Below are positions 35,668-43,548 of a stretch of 64,000 nucleotides of DNA, piece after piece. Numbering within the stretch: position 1 is the first letter of the stretch; each line of letters starts with the position of its first letter. A model generated the notes under the pieces. The model saw only the letters and a list, made by a program, of their open reading frames with translations, did no database searches and was not told where the DNA came from. This DNA is from JAKPUX01 sp964436305. Lineage in GTDB: Bacteria; Zhuqueibacterota; Zhuqueibacteria; Residuimicrobiales; Residuimicrobiaceae. Both the position numbers and the translations under genes were made by a program. The stretch lies in assembly GCA_964436305.1 (NCBI GenBank), contig CAYTCI010000011.1, forward strand, positions 1-64,000. The letters run 5' to 3'.

Positions 35668-35696
35668 AATTTATAGCAATTGTTCGCAAAATGCAA
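35668..35696 (-). promoter_or_regulatory. candidate cspA promoter
   Basis: Read on the minus strand: TTGCAT (35696-35691), 17-base spacer, TAAATT (35673-35668). It predicts an untranslated leader of about 120 bases. Confidence 0.6.
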
Positions 35697-35735
35697 GTAT
35701 TTTAAACATATTTCCGGGAACGGGCCAGGCAGGGG

Positions 35736-36989
35736 ATGCCGGAGCGTGTGGACCTTAAGGGAACCGAGGGGCAGAGGAGCGTGGAGAGAACGACGATAGC
35801 CATTATCGGCGCCGGACCGGCCGGGATGATGGCGGCGTTGCAGGCGGCGCAGGCGGGGGCGCGGGTCCTCCTGTTCGAGGCCAATCCCGCGGTCGGCCGC
35901 AAGCTGGCGGTGACCGGCAGCGGCCGCTGCAATATCACCAACAGCCGGATCGAGCCGGCGCGGTATGCCTGCGACGAGCGGGAGTTCGCCGCCACGGTGC
36001 TTTCCCATTTTGGTCAGGCCGAGCTGGTCGAGTTTCTTGGCGGCATCGCAGTTCCCGTGGAGGCCATGGCGGATGGCTGGTGTTATCCGCGCTCCGGCTC
36101 CGCAGCGGCAGTGGTGGAGGCTCTGGCAGCCGCCCTGCAACTGGCCGGTGTCGAGCTGCATATCGGCGAGAAGGTGACTGATTTTACGCCGATGGGTGCG
36201 GTTTGGAGGCTCACCGGCCGACACGACTATACCGCCGACCGCCTGATCATCGCCACCGGCGGAGCGGCGCAGCCTAATCTGGGTTCACGCGGTGAGCTCT
36301 TTCCGCTGCTGGCCCGGCTCGGCCATACCCTGCGGCCGCTGCGGCCGGCGCTGGCGCCGGTCACCGCCGATATGCGCCGCCTCCACAAACTGCAAGGGGT
36401 GCGGATGGATCTCGGGCTGCAGCTCTGCCTGGGCGGGGAGACCCTGGCGGAGGAGACCGGCAACGCCATCTTTACGCAGTGGGGCCTCAACGGCCCGGCG
36501 GCGATGAATCTCAGTCATCTCATCAGCGCACGACCGGAAGCGGGATGGGAGCTGGTGGTCCATTTTATCCCGGGCGCCGAGGCCGAGCTGCGGCAGCTGC
36601 TGGGCCGCTTCGCCGATGTGGCCTGGCCGCTGACGGTGCTGCTCGCCGGGCTGCTGCCGCCCAAGGTGGCGCGGTTTATCGTCCAGAGCGCCGGGCTGGC
36701 GCCGGAAATGGTGGTGAAGGACCTCGGGAAGGCGGACGGCGAGCGGCTGTGGCAGGTTTTGACGCAAACCCGGCTGCAAGGGCTGGGGACGCGCGGCCTG
36801 GAATTCGCCCAGGTCGCTGCCGGGGGTGTGCCGGCGGGCGAGGTTGCGCCGGCGACCATGGCCTCGCACAAGATAGGGGGCCTCTTTCTGGCCGGGGAGG
36901 TCCTCGATGTAGTCGGCCCCTGCGGGGGCTACAATCTCCAGTTTGCCTTCAGCACCGGCGCCCTGGCCGGCCGGGCGGCGGCCCTCTAG
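35736..36989 (+). CDS. FAD-dependent oxidoreductase, BaiN/HI0933 family
   Basis: Up to 417 residues. Rossmann motif IIGAGPAGMMAALQAAQAGA starts near residue 23 and is followed by GRKLAVTGSGRCNITNS, the family signature; the C-terminus carries EVLDVVGPCGGYNLQFAFSTG. GTG 35781 would put the Rossmann strand near the N-terminus and may be the true start. Family members include YhiN and bile-acid reductases, but the substrate is unknown for most. It converges on the GNAT gene, the two stops sharing a CTAG. Confidence 0.85.
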   Translation: MPERVDLKGTEGQRSVERTTIAIIGAGPAGMMAALQAAQAGARVLLFEANPAVGRKLAVTGSGRCNITNSRIEPARYACDEREFAATVLSHFGQAELVEFLGGIAVPVEAMADGWCYPRSGSAAAVVEALAAALQLAGVELHIGEKVTDFTPMGAVWRLTGRHDYTADRLIIATGGAAQPNLGSRGELFPLLARLGHTLRPLRPALAPVTADMRRLHKLQGVRMDLGLQLCLGGETLAEETGNAIFTQWGLNGPAAMNLSHLISARPEAGWELVVHFIPGAEAELRQLLGRFADVAWPLTVLLAGLLPPKVARFIVQSAGLAPEMVVKDLGKADGERLWQVLTQTRLQGLGTRGLEFAQVAAGGVPAGEVAPATMASHKIGGLFLAGEVLDVVGPCGGYNLQFAFSTGALAGRAAAL

Positions 36990-37489
36990 GCCGGCGGCTG
37001 GTCGAGCGCGGCCAGCGCCGCTTCATCAAGGCGGTAGACCGTCCATCCATCCATGGCTTTTGCCCCCAGGCGCAGATAGAAATCGATCGCCGGGCGGTTC
37101 CAGTCGAGCACCGACCACTCCATCCTGCCACATCCCCTTTGCTGCGCAATTCGCACCAGGGCCATAAAGAGGGCCTTGCCAAAACCGCCACCGCGTTCCT
37201 CGGGCCGGACAAAAAGATCCTCAAGGTAGAGACTCGGTTTGCCGGTGAAGGTGGAGTAGGTAAAGAAAAAGAGGGCGAAACCGACCGGTTTTTGCCGGCC
37301 AGGGGCTTCGCAAAGCAGGGCGTGAAAGCAGGGATCCGGTCCAAATCCGTTTTTCAGAATGGCCGCTTCGGTATTGACCACTGCGTCGGTCAGCTGTTCA
37401 TATTCGGCGATCCCGCGGATCAATTCCAGCAGCGCGCCGGCGTCGGCCGCTGTGGCCGGGCGGATGGTATGGGGGGGTGTGTTCGGCAT
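36986..37489 (-). CDS. GNAT-family N-acetyltransferase (diamine acetyltransferase-like)
   Basis: 167-residue acetyl-CoA-dependent acyltransferase. Starts with IRPATAADAGALLELIRG, has YLEDLFVRPEERGGGFGKAL (acetyl-CoA loop, residues 87-106) and WSVLDWNRPAIDFYLRLGA near residue 124, which is the pattern of the spermidine/spermine acetyltransferase (SSAT) subgroup. Substrate not certain. Lies downstream of the isomerase gene on the minus strand but after its terminator. Confidence 0.85.
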   Translation of the reverse strand: MPNTPPHTIRPATAADAGALLELIRGIAEYEQLTDAVVNTEAAILKNGFGPDPCFHALLCEAPGRQKPVGFALFFFTYSTFTGKPSLYLEDLFVRPEERGGGFGKALFMALVRIAQQRGCGRMEWSVLDWNRPAIDFYLRLGAKAMDGWTVYRLDEAALAALDQPPA

Positions 37490-37520
37490 GTTCTTTTCTC
37501 CACAGGAACGAGGGTGGCAA

Positions 37521-37552
37521 AAAGAAGGCTCCGGTCTGCAGAGACCGGAGCC
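37521..37552 (-). terminator. intrinsic terminator after the peptidyl-prolyl isomerase gene
   Basis: Perfect 11-bp stem GGCTCCGGTCT/AGACCGGAGCC (37527-37537 with 37542-37552), four-base loop; on the minus strand followed by TTCTTTTT. Confidence 0.88.
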
Positions 37553-37587
37553 TGGGGCTGGATTACGAGTGAAGGGTGCCGGCTGAG

Positions 37588-38598
37588 CTAGAGGGTGATT
37601 TCGTAGCCGGATTCCTTTTTCAGCTTTTCGACGATCGAGGTGTTCAGATCGCGGCGTTTGCTGCGCTGCAGCTGCTGTTCGAGTTCGCTCTTGACCTCGT
37701 CGAAGGGGCGGGTCTCTTTCTTGCGATCGATGACCTGGAGGATATGGTAGCCGTACTGGGTCTCGATGACATCGGAGAGGCCGCCGACCGGGACGCTGAA
37801 AGCGGCATCCTCGAAGGGTTTGACCATGTGGCCGCGCGGGAAATTCTCATAGAGGCCGCCGGTCTCCTTGGAGCCCGGGTCCTCGGTGTTTTCCTTGGCC
37901 AGAGTGGCGAAATCCTCACCGGCCTTGGCGCGGCTGAGCAGGCCTTCGATCTTTTTGCGGGCTTCGGCTTTGCCGGCCTCATCCTTGCCCTGGGTCATGA
38001 GCAGGATGTGGCGTACCGAGGCGGTCTTGTCCTGGCCGTAGGCCTCCTTGAGGTCGGCGTCAGTCACCTTGACCTCGGCGTAGAGCTTGTCGAAATACTT
38101 GCGCATCACCATCTCGCGCTCGACATCCTTTTTGACGGTTTCGATGCCGATGCCCTCGCCGCCGAGGCGTTTGAGGAAGGCCTCTTCGCCGCCGTTTTGG
38201 GCGTAGATGAATTTCAGGGTACTGTCGATTTCGGTCGGGGCGACCGTGACGCCGGCCCGTTTGGCGCCTTCGAGGAGCAGGTTGCGCTCACCCATGCGCT
38301 CGATGTTGACCTTGAGGAAATCGGGCAGGCGCTTGGGATCCAGGGTCTTGATCTGGTCGATATTCTTGCCCATGGCCATCTGCATTTCGGTGAAGAAGGT
38401 GCCGGGGGTGATGACGAAATATTTGCATTTTACCAGGGTTTTATTGGCGTCGGGGTCGACGGCGGGGTAGGATTTTGCGAGTTCCTTGGCGACATCATAA
38501 ATGGGTGTGCCCTTTTCCAGCTTCATCCCTTTTTGACCGCCGCAGCCGCCGATCAGCAGGGCAACCGCCAGCAGGGTCGAAATGAACACTTGGCGCAT
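37588..38598 (-). CDS. peptidyl-prolyl isomerase lipoprotein (parvulin/SurA-PrsA type)
   Basis: 336 residues. Type II signal peptide with lipobox IGGC (Cys19). A SurA-like helical N-terminal part (residues 30-195) leads to a parvulin domain (about 199-305) with ASVRHILLMT, FATLAKENTEDPGSKETGG, FEDAAFSVPVGGLSDVIET and YGYHILQVID, and a helical tail. It would fold exported or outer-membrane proteins in the periplasm. GGAGAAG precedes the ATG. Divergent from the phosphatase gene at 38813 over a 214-base gap that contains an A11 tract. Confidence 0.9.
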   Translation of the reverse strand: MRQVFISTLLAVALLIGGCGGQKGMKLEKGTPIYDVAKELAKSYPAVDPDANKTLVKCKYFVITPGTFFTEMQMAMGKNIDQIKTLDPKRLPDFLKVNIERMGERNLLLEGAKRAGVTVAPTEIDSTLKFIYAQNGGEEAFLKRLGGEGIGIETVKKDVEREMVMRKYFDKLYAEVKVTDADLKEAYGQDKTASVRHILLMTQGKDEAGKAEARKKIEGLLSRAKAGEDFATLAKENTEDPGSKETGGLYENFPRGHMVKPFEDAAFSVPVGGLSDVIETQYGYHILQVIDRKKETRPFDEVKSELEQQLQRSKRRDLNTSIVEKLKKESGYEITL

Positions 38599-38753
38599 GA
38601 GCTTCTCCTTCCGGATTCATGGATGATTGGGGGTAGTTATCAGCGCCAGTATACAAAAAAAAAAACTTAATTCATAGTGTTTTATTTTAGCTGCCCGCTG
38701 GTGGAGGTTTTTGGCCCGCGAATTGCGGCTGCGATCCGGCCGCGAAACAGGGT

Positions 38754-38782
38754 TTGCAAATCATAAAAAAATATACTATGTT
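38754..38782 (+). promoter_or_regulatory. candidate promoter for the histidine phosphatase-pyk pair
   Basis: TTGCAA at 38754-38759, 17-base spacer, TATGTT at 38777-38782, about 30 bases before the ATG at 38813. A TATACT at 38772 is an alternative -10 without a well-spaced -35. Confidence 0.45.
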
Positions 38783-38812
38783 ATGTTTTGAACAGAACAA
38801 GTCAGGAGAGCG

Positions 38813-39445
38813 ATGGAATCGGGCACGGAACTGATCGTGGTGCGGCATGGCGAGACCGCGTGGAATGCGGACCGGCGGATGCAAGGTCATGTGGATGTAC
38901 CCCTGAGCGAGGTCGGGCGGCAGCAGGCCCGGGCAGTGGCCGCCCACCTGGCAGCGGAGCCGATTGACCGGATCTACAGCAGCGATCTGCAGCGGGCGTT
39001 GGCGACGGCCGAGACGATTCGCGGCCGGCGCGGGATCGCGCTCATCACCGACGTGCGCTTGCGCGAGATCCACATGGGCACCTTTCAGGGGATGACCCAG
39101 GGAGAGGCCCGGGAAAAGCATGCCGAAGCCTGGGAGCGTTTCTTTATTCACGACGCCGAGTTCGCCCTGCCGGGAGGGCAGAGTCGAGCCCAGAAGCAGC
39201 TGGAGATCGCCGATTTTATGGAGGAGGTTGTGCGTGACCATCCCGGCCGGCGGCTGGTGGTCGTCACCCATGGTGGCATCCTCATCGCGATGTTGCGGCA
39301 TGTTCTGCACCTCAGCCCGAGCCACCATTTCCGGGTGAGCATCGACAATGCGGGCATCCAGCGGTTCCTTTACGCCAGGGAGACCTGGTATCTGGTCTCC
39401 TGGGGTGAGGTGGCTCATTTATCGCCGGCAAAGGAAGTTCAATGA
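38813..39445 (+). CDS. histidine phosphatase / phosphoglycerate-mutase-like protein
   Basis: 210 residues with the catalytic RHGE in VVRHGETAWNADRRMQGH (near residue 11), LREIHMGTFQGMTQGEA near residue 84 and the second catalytic His in VVVTHGGILIAML near residue 146. Cofactor-independent catalytic details cannot be read from sequence; members act as phosphoglycerate mutase, CobC or broad phosphatases. The stop overlaps the pyk ATG by four bases (ATGA), which favours a glycolytic role. Confidence 0.85.
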   Translation: MESGTELIVVRHGETAWNADRRMQGHVDVPLSEVGRQQARAVAAHLAAEPIDRIYSSDLQRALATAETIRGRRGIALITDVRLREIHMGTFQGMTQGEAREKHAEAWERFFIHDAEFALPGGQSRAQKQLEIADFMEEVVRDHPGRRLVVVTHGGILIAMLRHVLHLSPSHHFRVSIDNAGIQRFLYARETWYLVSWGEVAHLSPAKEVQ

Positions 39446-40860
39446 GAAGCACAAAAATCGTGGCCACCCTGGGGCCGGCATCGCGGGAACCGGCAGTTCT
39501 CGAACGGCTGATCGAGGCGGGCATGGATGTCGCGCGGATCAATTTCAGCCATGGCACCCACGCCGAGCATGCCGCGCTGATCGCCGATCTGCGCCGGGTG
39601 GCGGCCAGGCTGGAACGTCCGGTGGCGATCCTGCAGGATCTGCAGGGGCCCAAGATCCGCACCGGTGATCTGGCCGGGACGGATGCCGTCGAATTGAAAC
39701 CGGGGACATCCCTGGTCATCACCACCGAGCGCTGCAGCGGCGATGCCCGACGGGTCAGCACCACCTATGCGGCGCTGCCTGATGACGTGCGCCCGGGCGA
39801 CCGGGTGCTGCTCTCGGATGGTCTGATGGAGGTTCGGGTCGTCAAGATTACCGGCCGGGAGGTGACCACCGAGGTGGTGACCGGTGGCATGCTGCGCGCC
39901 CATCAGGGGATCAACCTGCCGGGTGTGCCCCTGAGTGCGCCGGCGCTGACGGCCAAGGACCGCGAGGATCTCGCCTTTGGCCTGGAGCAGGAGGTCGATC
40001 TGGTGACCCTCTCCTTTGTACGGCGGGCCGCCGACATCCGCGAGATCAAGGCGGCAATTGCCGCGGCCGGCAAGGAGACGCCGGTGGTGGCCAAGATCGA
40101 GCGTGCCGAAGCCCTGGATGAGCTGCCGGAGATCCTCGCAGCCGTCGATTGTGTGATGGTCGCCCGCGGAGATTTGGGGGTTGAGCTGCCGCCGGAGCAG
40201 GTCCCCATTCTGCAAAAACAGTTGATCGAGGCGGCCAACGCCGCCGGCCGGCCGGTCATCACCGCAACCCAGATGCTCGAGTCGATGACCAGCAATCCCC
40301 GGCCGACCCGCGCCGAGGCCACCGATGTGGCCAACGCCATCATTGACGGCAGTGATGCGGTCATGCTCAGCGGCGAGTCGGCGGTCGGCCTTTATCCGGT
40401 CGAGACGGTGGCGATGATGGCTCGCATTGCCGAGGTCGCCGAGGCCAGCGAACGCCATGGCGATCTCGGTGCGGTACGGCGCTGGTCCATCCAGCAGCCG
40501 CAGAGCGCGCCGCAGGCGATCGCGGCCGCCGCCGCGACGATCGTCCAGCAGCTGCCGATCGCGGCCATCTGTGTTTTCACCCTCTCCGGCAACAGTGCGC
40601 GACTGATCTCGCAGCAGCGTCCCCGTACCCCGATCTTCGCCTTCACGCCGGATCCGCGCACCTGGCGGCGGCTGAATCTGGTCTGGGGAGTCCGGCCGCA
40701 GCTGATCGATTTTGCCGCCGACATGGAGACCCTCTGGCAGCGGGTGCAGCCGCTGCTGCAGCGTCACCTCGCAGACCGGCAGGGCCAGGTCATCGTGGTA
40801 GGTGGCCATCCCTTCGGCGCCGGCGCCAGCACCAATCTTCTCAAAATTCATAGCCTGTAA
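39442..40860 (+). CDS. pyk: pyruvate kinase
   Basis: 472-residue glycolytic enzyme converting PEP and ADP to pyruvate and ATP. TKIVATLGPAS at the N-terminus, RINFSHG near residue 32, QDLQGPKIRTG near residue 68, catalytic Lys in VVAKIERAEAL near residue 213, ARGDLGVELP near residue 237, and TATQMLESM near residue 272. The C-terminal allosteric domain is complete; no extra PEP-utiliser domain. Coupled to the upstream phosphatase-like gene; a new promoter follows for ptsN. Confidence 0.97.
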   Translation: MRSTKIVATLGPASREPAVLERLIEAGMDVARINFSHGTHAEHAALIADLRRVAARLERPVAILQDLQGPKIRTGDLAGTDAVELKPGTSLVITTERCSGDARRVSTTYAALPDDVRPGDRVLLSDGLMEVRVVKITGREVTTEVVTGGMLRAHQGINLPGVPLSAPALTAKDREDLAFGLEQEVDLVTLSFVRRAADIREIKAAIAAAGKETPVVAKIERAEALDELPEILAAVDCVMVARGDLGVELPPEQVPILQKQLIEAANAAGRPVITATQMLESMTSNPRPTRAEATDVANAIIDGSDAVMLSGESAVGLYPVETVAMMARIAEVAEASERHGDLGAVRRWSIQQPQSAPQAIAAAAATIVQQLPIAAICVFTLSGNSARLISQQRPRTPIFAFTPDPRTWRRLNLVWGVRPQLIDFAADMETLWQRVQPLLQRHLADRQGQVIVVGGHPFGAGASTNLLKIHSL

Positions 40861-40882
40861 AAAGGCCGCTTGTGGGAAAGGC

Positions 40883-40911
40883 TTGACTTTTACAAATTAA
40901 AGCGATAAATT
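40883..40911 (+). promoter_or_regulatory. candidate promoter upstream of ptsN
   Basis: TTGACT at 40883-40888, 17-base spacer, TAAATT at 40906-40911. The predicted start near 40918 is followed after about 18 bases by a terminator hairpin and only later by ptsN. Confidence 0.65.
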
Positions 40912-40935
40912 AAGCGCATAAAATGTTATTTATTA

Positions 40936-40966
40936 GCAGCTTGATTTTTTTAAGCTGCCTTTTTTT
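40936..40966 (+). terminator. terminator-like hairpin in the ptsN leader
   Basis: Stem GCAGCTT/AAGCTGC (40936-40942 with 40952-40958), nine-base loop, then C and seven T. It is downstream of the candidate promoter and upstream of ptsN, so it may act as an attenuator or end a short RNA as well as terminating pyk. Confidence 0.7.
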
Positions 40967-41023
40967 GGGGTGGAGAATAACGGAACCAGGCAGATTCCCT
41001 GGCGGGCTACGAGGAGGTATGCG

Positions 41024-41488
41024 TTGCGATTACTGGAATACATGAGCAAAAACTCGATATTTCTTGACATAGAGGCCAAGGACAAGACGGAAGTGATTTC
41101 CGAGATCGTCAATCATATGGCCGCCGCCCATCTGATCCAGAATGCAGAGGAATTCAAGAAAGAGGTCTACGAACGCGAGCGATTGGGGAGTACGGGCATC
41201 GGCAAGGGCATCGCCATTCCGCATGCCCGCACCCGCGCGGTCAATCGTCTGATCATTGCCTTTGCGCGGCTCAAGCGCGGGGTGGATTTTGGTGCTGAGG
41301 ATGACGATCCGGTACGGCTGATCTTTTTGCTCGGCACCCCGGTCGATACCGTCGGCGACTATCTCAAGATCCTCGCCAAACTTTCCCGACTGCTCAAGGA
41401 GGATACCCTGCGCAAGAAACTGCTCAAGGCGCATTCCGCTGAGGAGGTGCTCGAGCTCTTGCAGGAGGCCGAGGGCCAGGCCAGCTGA
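41024..41488 (+). CDS. ptsN: PTS EIIA-Ntr-type protein
   Basis: 154-residue PTS EIIA-2 domain. Phosphorylatable His in GIAIPHARTRAVNRL near residue 67, GIDF-like VDFGAEDDDPVRLIFLLGTP segment near residue 87. The TTG start has GAGGAGG six bases upstream; earlier in-frame ATG at 40970 has no ribosome site. No HPr, EI or HPr kinase gene is in the window, so the phosphodonor is unknown; stand-alone EIIA-Ntr proteins usually regulate rather than transport. Adjacent to pyk. Confidence 0.9.
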   Translation: MRLLEYMSKNSIFLDIEAKDKTEVISEIVNHMAAAHLIQNAEEFKKEVYERERLGSTGIGKGIAIPHARTRAVNRLIIAFARLKRGVDFGAEDDDPVRLIFLLGTPVDTVGDYLKILAKLSRLLKEDTLRKKLLKAHSAEEVLELLQEAEGQAS

Positions 41489-41529
41489 AACGGCCGGCAA
41501 GCGGGGCCTCCCGGTCGGCGGGAAAAAGT

Positions 41530-41563
41530 AAAAGCCGCAGCATCGATCATGCTGCGGCTTTTT
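41530..41563. terminator. bidirectional terminator between ptsN and pepT
   Basis: Perfect 14-bp inverted repeat AAAAGCCGCAGCAT/ATGCTGCGGCTTTT (41530-41543 with 41549-41562), five-base loop, T-run on both strands. Serves the two convergent genes. Confidence 0.93.
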
Positions 41564-41592
41564 GTCTTTGGGTGCGCCCGCGGGGCGGAGGT

Positions 41593-42834
41593 TCAGCGGC
41601 TCTTCTCCGCCCAGATCTGCGCCAGATGGACGATCACCTCCACAGCTTTCTCCATATCCTGGATCGAGATCCATTCCTGGCGGGAGTGAAAATTGTGGCC
41701 GCCGGTAAAAATATTGGGGGTGAGCAGCCCCTGGTAGGAGAGGCGGGAGCCATCGGTTCCGCCGCGGATGATGCTGCGCAGGGGGGTGATCTCCGCCCGC
41801 TGGACCGCAGCGATGGCGTACTCGACCACGTGCGGCTTTTTTTCGATCTCGTACTTCATGTTGCGGTAGGATTCGTCCACCTTGAAGGTCATCTGCGCCC
41901 TGGGATAGCCGGCCATGACCTTTTCGGCTTGCTGCTGCAACAGGGCCTCGATACGCTGCAGCCCTTCGACCGTAAAGTCGCGGATGAGGAATTTGAGGGT
42001 AGCCTCCTCTACGCCGCCGCTGATATGGTGGGGGTGGAGGTACCCCTCGCGGCCGGTGGTGGTTTCCGGGGAGAGGGTATCGGCAGGCAGCTGCTCGAGA
42101 AGGCGGGCGGCGATCTTGATGGCGTTGACGAGCTTGCCCTTGGCGTAGCCGGGGTGGAGATTGACTCCGGCGATGGTGATGGTTACACTGTCGGCGCAAA
42201 AAGTCTCGTCCTCGACCTCGCCCAGGGTTTCGCCGTCGATGGTATAGGCAAAATCGGCGCCGAAGGCGGCGACATCAAAATGCTCGGTCCCGCGGCCCAC
42301 CTCTTCATCGGGGGTGATGGCGATGCGCAGGGTGCCGTGCGGGATCTCGGGATGGCGGTGCAGATGGTCGACGGCGGTGAGGATCTCGGCGATGCCGGCC
42401 TTGTTGTCGGCGCCGAGCAGGGTGCTGCCGTCCGAGGTGATAATGTCGTGGCCGATCTGGTGCGCGAGTTCCGGGGTCTCAACGGCGCGGATGACCACCC
42501 CGGCGGGCAGGGTGATGTCCCCGCCCTGGTAATTGGGATGGATCATCGCCTTGACGCCGGCGCCGCTCACCTCGGGTGAGGTGTCCATGTGGGCGATCAG
42601 GCCGATGACCGGCACGGGAGAGTTGACAGTGGCGGGCAGTGTAGCTGTGACATAGCCCCACTCATCGATGGCCGCGTCTTTAAGCCCCATCTCCTGCAGC
42701 TCCCGCACCAGCTGCTGCCCGAGCAGCTTTTGTTTTTCCGTGCTCGGATAGCTGGTCGACTCTTCGGATGATTGGGTGTCGAAGGTGGTATAGCGCAGGA
42801 ATCGCTCCGCGCAACGCTCCTCTTTCATGCTCAT
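41593..42834 (-). CDS. pepT: peptidase T (tripeptidase)
   Basis: 413-residue zinc aminopeptidase of the M20 family that cleaves tripeptides in the cytoplasm. Metal-site motifs: GLIAHMDTSPEV near residue 80, LGADNKAGIAEI near residue 143, ITPDEEVGRGTEHFD near residue 177, and GGHNFHSRQEW near residue 382. ATG 42834 (a second ATG lies at 42828) gives the usual length of about 410; a longer frame to 42951 would run over the promoter of the divergent gene and is rejected. Confidence 0.95.
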   Translation of the reverse strand: MSMKEERCAERFLRYTTFDTQSSEESTSYPSTEKQKLLGQQLVRELQEMGLKDAAIDEWGYVTATLPATVNSPVPVIGLIAHMDTSPEVSGAGVKAMIHPNYQGGDITLPAGVVIRAVETPELAHQIGHDIITSDGSTLLGADNKAGIAEILTAVDHLHRHPEIPHGTLRIAITPDEEVGRGTEHFDVAAFGADFAYTIDGETLGEVEDETFCADSVTITIAGVNLHPGYAKGKLVNAIKIAARLLEQLPADTLSPETTTGREGYLHPHHISGGVEEATLKFLIRDFTVEGLQRIEALLQQQAEKVMAGYPRAQMTFKVDESYRNMKYEIEKKPHVVEYAIAAVQRAEITPLRSIIRGGTDGSRLSYQGLLTPNIFTGGHNFHSRQEWISIQDMEKAVEVIVHLAQIWAEKSR

Positions 42835-42933
42835 AGGATCAAGACTCCCTGCAAAAGGTGGCATTTGGACCGGGATGGGCTCGCGCAGCACCTGGTTTAT
42901 GCCGGGATGATCCGGCCTGGCGGAAAACAATCC

Positions 42934-42962
42934 TTGACACTTCGCGCCCAATCCCGTAAATT
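42934..42962 (+). promoter_or_regulatory. candidate promoter of the lipoprotein-ECF operon
   Basis: TTGACA at 42934-42939, 17-base spacer, TAAATT at 42957-42962; about 35 bases from the ATG at 43000. One of the best sigma-70-like matches in the window. Confidence 0.7.
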
Positions 42963-42999
42963 GGATTTCCTCTCTTACAATATACTAAAAGGATTTGAG

Positions 43000-43515
43000 A
43001 TGGCAAGAAGAATTTTCCTCGGGCTCCTCGTGCTGGTCCTGCTGCTCGGTTGTGGCAAGAAGCAGGAGAAGCCGCGCCAGCAGGCGCCGCTGGCTGCGGT
43101 GGGCGACCGTTCGGATAACGGCGGCATGCTGCGCTTCACGGTGGAGGGCCGGACGATGCACGACCGCTTCGTGGTCGCCCAGTTCACCCCGCGCGGCGAC
43201 CTCTTCCCCGAGGATAATCTGCAGATCTACAATTACGATATTCAATCCGACAAATATCCGCGCCTGTTGATCAGCATCAACAGCCGCGAGAGCGACCTGC
43301 GTCACTGGACGGAGAAGAGCCTGCCGGTTGAGCTGCTCGCTTTCACGGTCTCCGCCCAGAGTCCGCCGCTTACCACCAAGGGCGAGGCGCGTATCACCCG
43401 CGTCGACGGATCGTTTGTCGAGGGCCAGTTCCGTGGTGAGCTGGTCAATGAGGAGAACGGCAAGCGCTACGAGATCCGCGGTGAATTCAAGGCGGTGATG
43501 CGCCTGAACGTCTAG
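43000..43515 (+). CDS. lipoprotein of unknown function, first gene of ECF operon
   Basis: 171 residues with a type II signal (lipobox LLGC, Cys about 17) and a beta-rich remainder: repeated patterns such as LRFTVEGRTMHDRFVVAQF, NLQIYNYDIQSDKYPRLLIS and GEARITRVDGSFVEGQFRGEL resemble small lipid- or polysaccharide-facing domains, but I recognise no family. ATG has AAAGGA nearby and a promoter 40 bases upstream; a longer frame from 42772 starts inside pepT and is unlikely. The sigma factor follows after 33 bases. Confidence 0.75.
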   Translation: MARRIFLGLLVLVLLLGCGKKQEKPRQQAPLAAVGDRSDNGGMLRFTVEGRTMHDRFVVAQFTPRGDLFPEDNLQIYNYDIQSDKYPRLLISINSRESDLRHWTEKSLPVELLAFTVSAQSPPLTTKGEARITRVDGSFVEGQFRGELVNEENGKRYEIRGEFKAVMRLNV

Positions 43516-43548
43516 GGCGCAACGGTTCAGCACAAACCAGGGAGCAGG

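Noticed and set aside
35538..36224. N-terminal extension of the cspA frame to 295 codons
   Set aside because: Single-domain Csp proteins start at the MERGTVKWF motif; the extension is antisense to the BaiN-like gene and lies upstream of the promoter.
38653..38666. Run of eleven A upstream of the peptidyl-prolyl isomerase gene
   Set aside because: Could be an UP element or slippage site, but the promoter pairing around it is poor.
37576..38670. Plus-strand frame of about 360 codons
   Set aside because: Exact mirror of the peptidyl-prolyl isomerase lipoprotein gene, which has clear domains and a signal peptide.
42835..42951. Longer pepT start at 42951
   Set aside because: Would cover the TTGACA/TAAATT promoter of the divergent gene and add about 39 residues absent from peptidase T.
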